The notes below the pieces were generated by a model. That model was not told the origin of the DNA, made no database searches, and was given only the letters and a program-made list of their open reading frames with translations. The position numbers and the translations under genes are program-made. 44,131 nt of DNA from positions 1 through 44,131 of the forward strand of contig JARLGE010000333.1 of the NCBI GenBank assembly GCA_031296215.1. Reading direction: 5' to 3'. The DNA is from Occallatibacter sp. Lineage in GTDB: Bacteria; Acidobacteriota; Terriglobia; Terriglobales; Acidobacteriaceae. Below are positions 43,749-44,131 of this stretch, in pieces; the stretch's first letter is position 1; every line of letters begins with the position of its first letter.

Positions 43749-43873
43749 CCATGGCGAGCTGAGGGTTGTGTGTTCCCAGGTCCCCAAAGGCGAGGGACCT
43801 GGGGCACCCGGCCATGGCGAGTTGAGGGTTGTGCTTTCCCAGGTCCCCAAAGGCGAGGGACCTGGGGCACCCG
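43749..43873. repeat. Tandem 63-bp repeat with palindromes (copies 3 and 4)
   Basis: Two near-identical 63-bp units begin CCATGGCGAG at 43749 and 43812. Each holds a stem CCCAGGTCCC/GGGACCTGGG (43775-43784 with 43794-43803, and 43838-43847 with 43857-43866) and ends GGCACCCG. They lie just before ruvC and belong to the same family as the copies at 36134 and 43411. Confidence 0.8.
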
Positions 43874-43921
43874 CTTTTGGGGGCTGCGTGCGGGACTGCG
43901 GTTGCGGTAGACTTGGACCCG

Positions 43922-44131
43922 ATGCGGGTATTTGGGATTGACTGCGGGACGGAGATCACGGGCTTCGGGGTGGTGGAGTCGGAGGACTCGGGCCGGCAGC
44001 CGCGGCTGGTGCTGAAGGCGATGGGAGCGATCCGGCTGAAAAAGACGCTTTCGACGGCCGAACGCCTGGAGCAGGTGTACCGCGAGCTGAGCGGGGAGCT
44101 GGAGCGGTGGACGCCGGACGCGGTGGCGATC
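43922..44131 (+). CDS. ruvC: Holliday junction endonuclease RuvC (partial)
   Basis: Seventy residues are visible before the window ends. The start MRVFGIDCGTEITGFGVVE carries the first catalytic aspartate (D7) and the RuvC beta hairpin; the region LSTAERLEQVYRELSGELERWTPDAVAI leads to the conserved glutamate just outside the window. RuvC cuts four-way junctions made during recombination, usually with RuvAB. The C-terminal half is missing only because of the window edge. Confidence 0.9.
   Translation, partial: MRVFGIDCGTEITGFGVVESEDSGRQPRLVLKAMGAIRLKKTLSTAERLEQVYRELSGELERWTPDAVAI

Overview
The window looks like a chromosomal segment from an acidobacterium, most likely class Terriglobia. I infer this from the high GC content, the many secreted glycosidases (two proteins carry twin-arginine-type leaders), the housekeeping neighbourhoods, and the short palindromic repeats between genes. 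No IS element, CRISPR array, rRNA or tRNA gene was seen. ruvC runs off the right edge, and an N-terminally truncated EAL-HDOD gene lies at the left edge.

Left part (1-15.7 kb). A minus-strand cluster encodes an aldo/keto reductase, a zinc alcohol dehydrogenase, an RbsD/FucU-type mutarotase and a GH29 alpha-L-fucosidase, which suggests uptake and oxidation of L-fucose. It is followed by a PP2C phosphatase, a secreted propeller-like protein, an EamA exporter, two convergent CPBP membrane proteins, two tandem bacteriohemerythrins, and a GH36-like plus GH35 galactosidase pair.

Middle part (15.7-31 kb). holA and lptE, normally close neighbours, are separated by a large secreted beta-helix-like protein. 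A DUF885 metallopeptidase follows. Next is a complete-looking trans-4-hydroxyproline catabolic locus. Its plus-strand arm carries a 2Fe-2S protein and an FAD/NAD subunit. Its minus-strand arm carries a proline racemase-type epimerase, an FAD dehydrogenase, a DHDPS-family deaminase and an alpha-ketoglutarate semialdehyde dehydrogenase. Overlapping xerD and xerC genes come after it.

Right part (31-44 kb). Repeat-rich intergenic DNA, including a 136-bp MITE-like element, is followed by a Wzi-type outer-membrane protein, a degenerate E1-alpha-like protein divergent from an APC permease, argJ, a PAS-GGDEF cyclase, and an ABC ATPase whose start codon is puzzling.

The most interesting locus is 39.5-42.0 kb. 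A small protein made of 34-residue Pro/Tyr/Trp/Gly repeats lies between helical ends. It has a strong Shine-Dalgarno sequence and its own promoter, and it lies directly upstream of a B12-binding radical SAM enzyme on the same strand. This is the layout expected of a multi-core RiPP precursor and its maturase. A second candidate novelty lies at 43.5-43.75 kb: a 19-nt near-perfect complement of the 16S rRNA 3' tail sits one base before a 16-codon ORF with a CxxC motif, and a perfect 13-bp terminator hairpin ends the unit.
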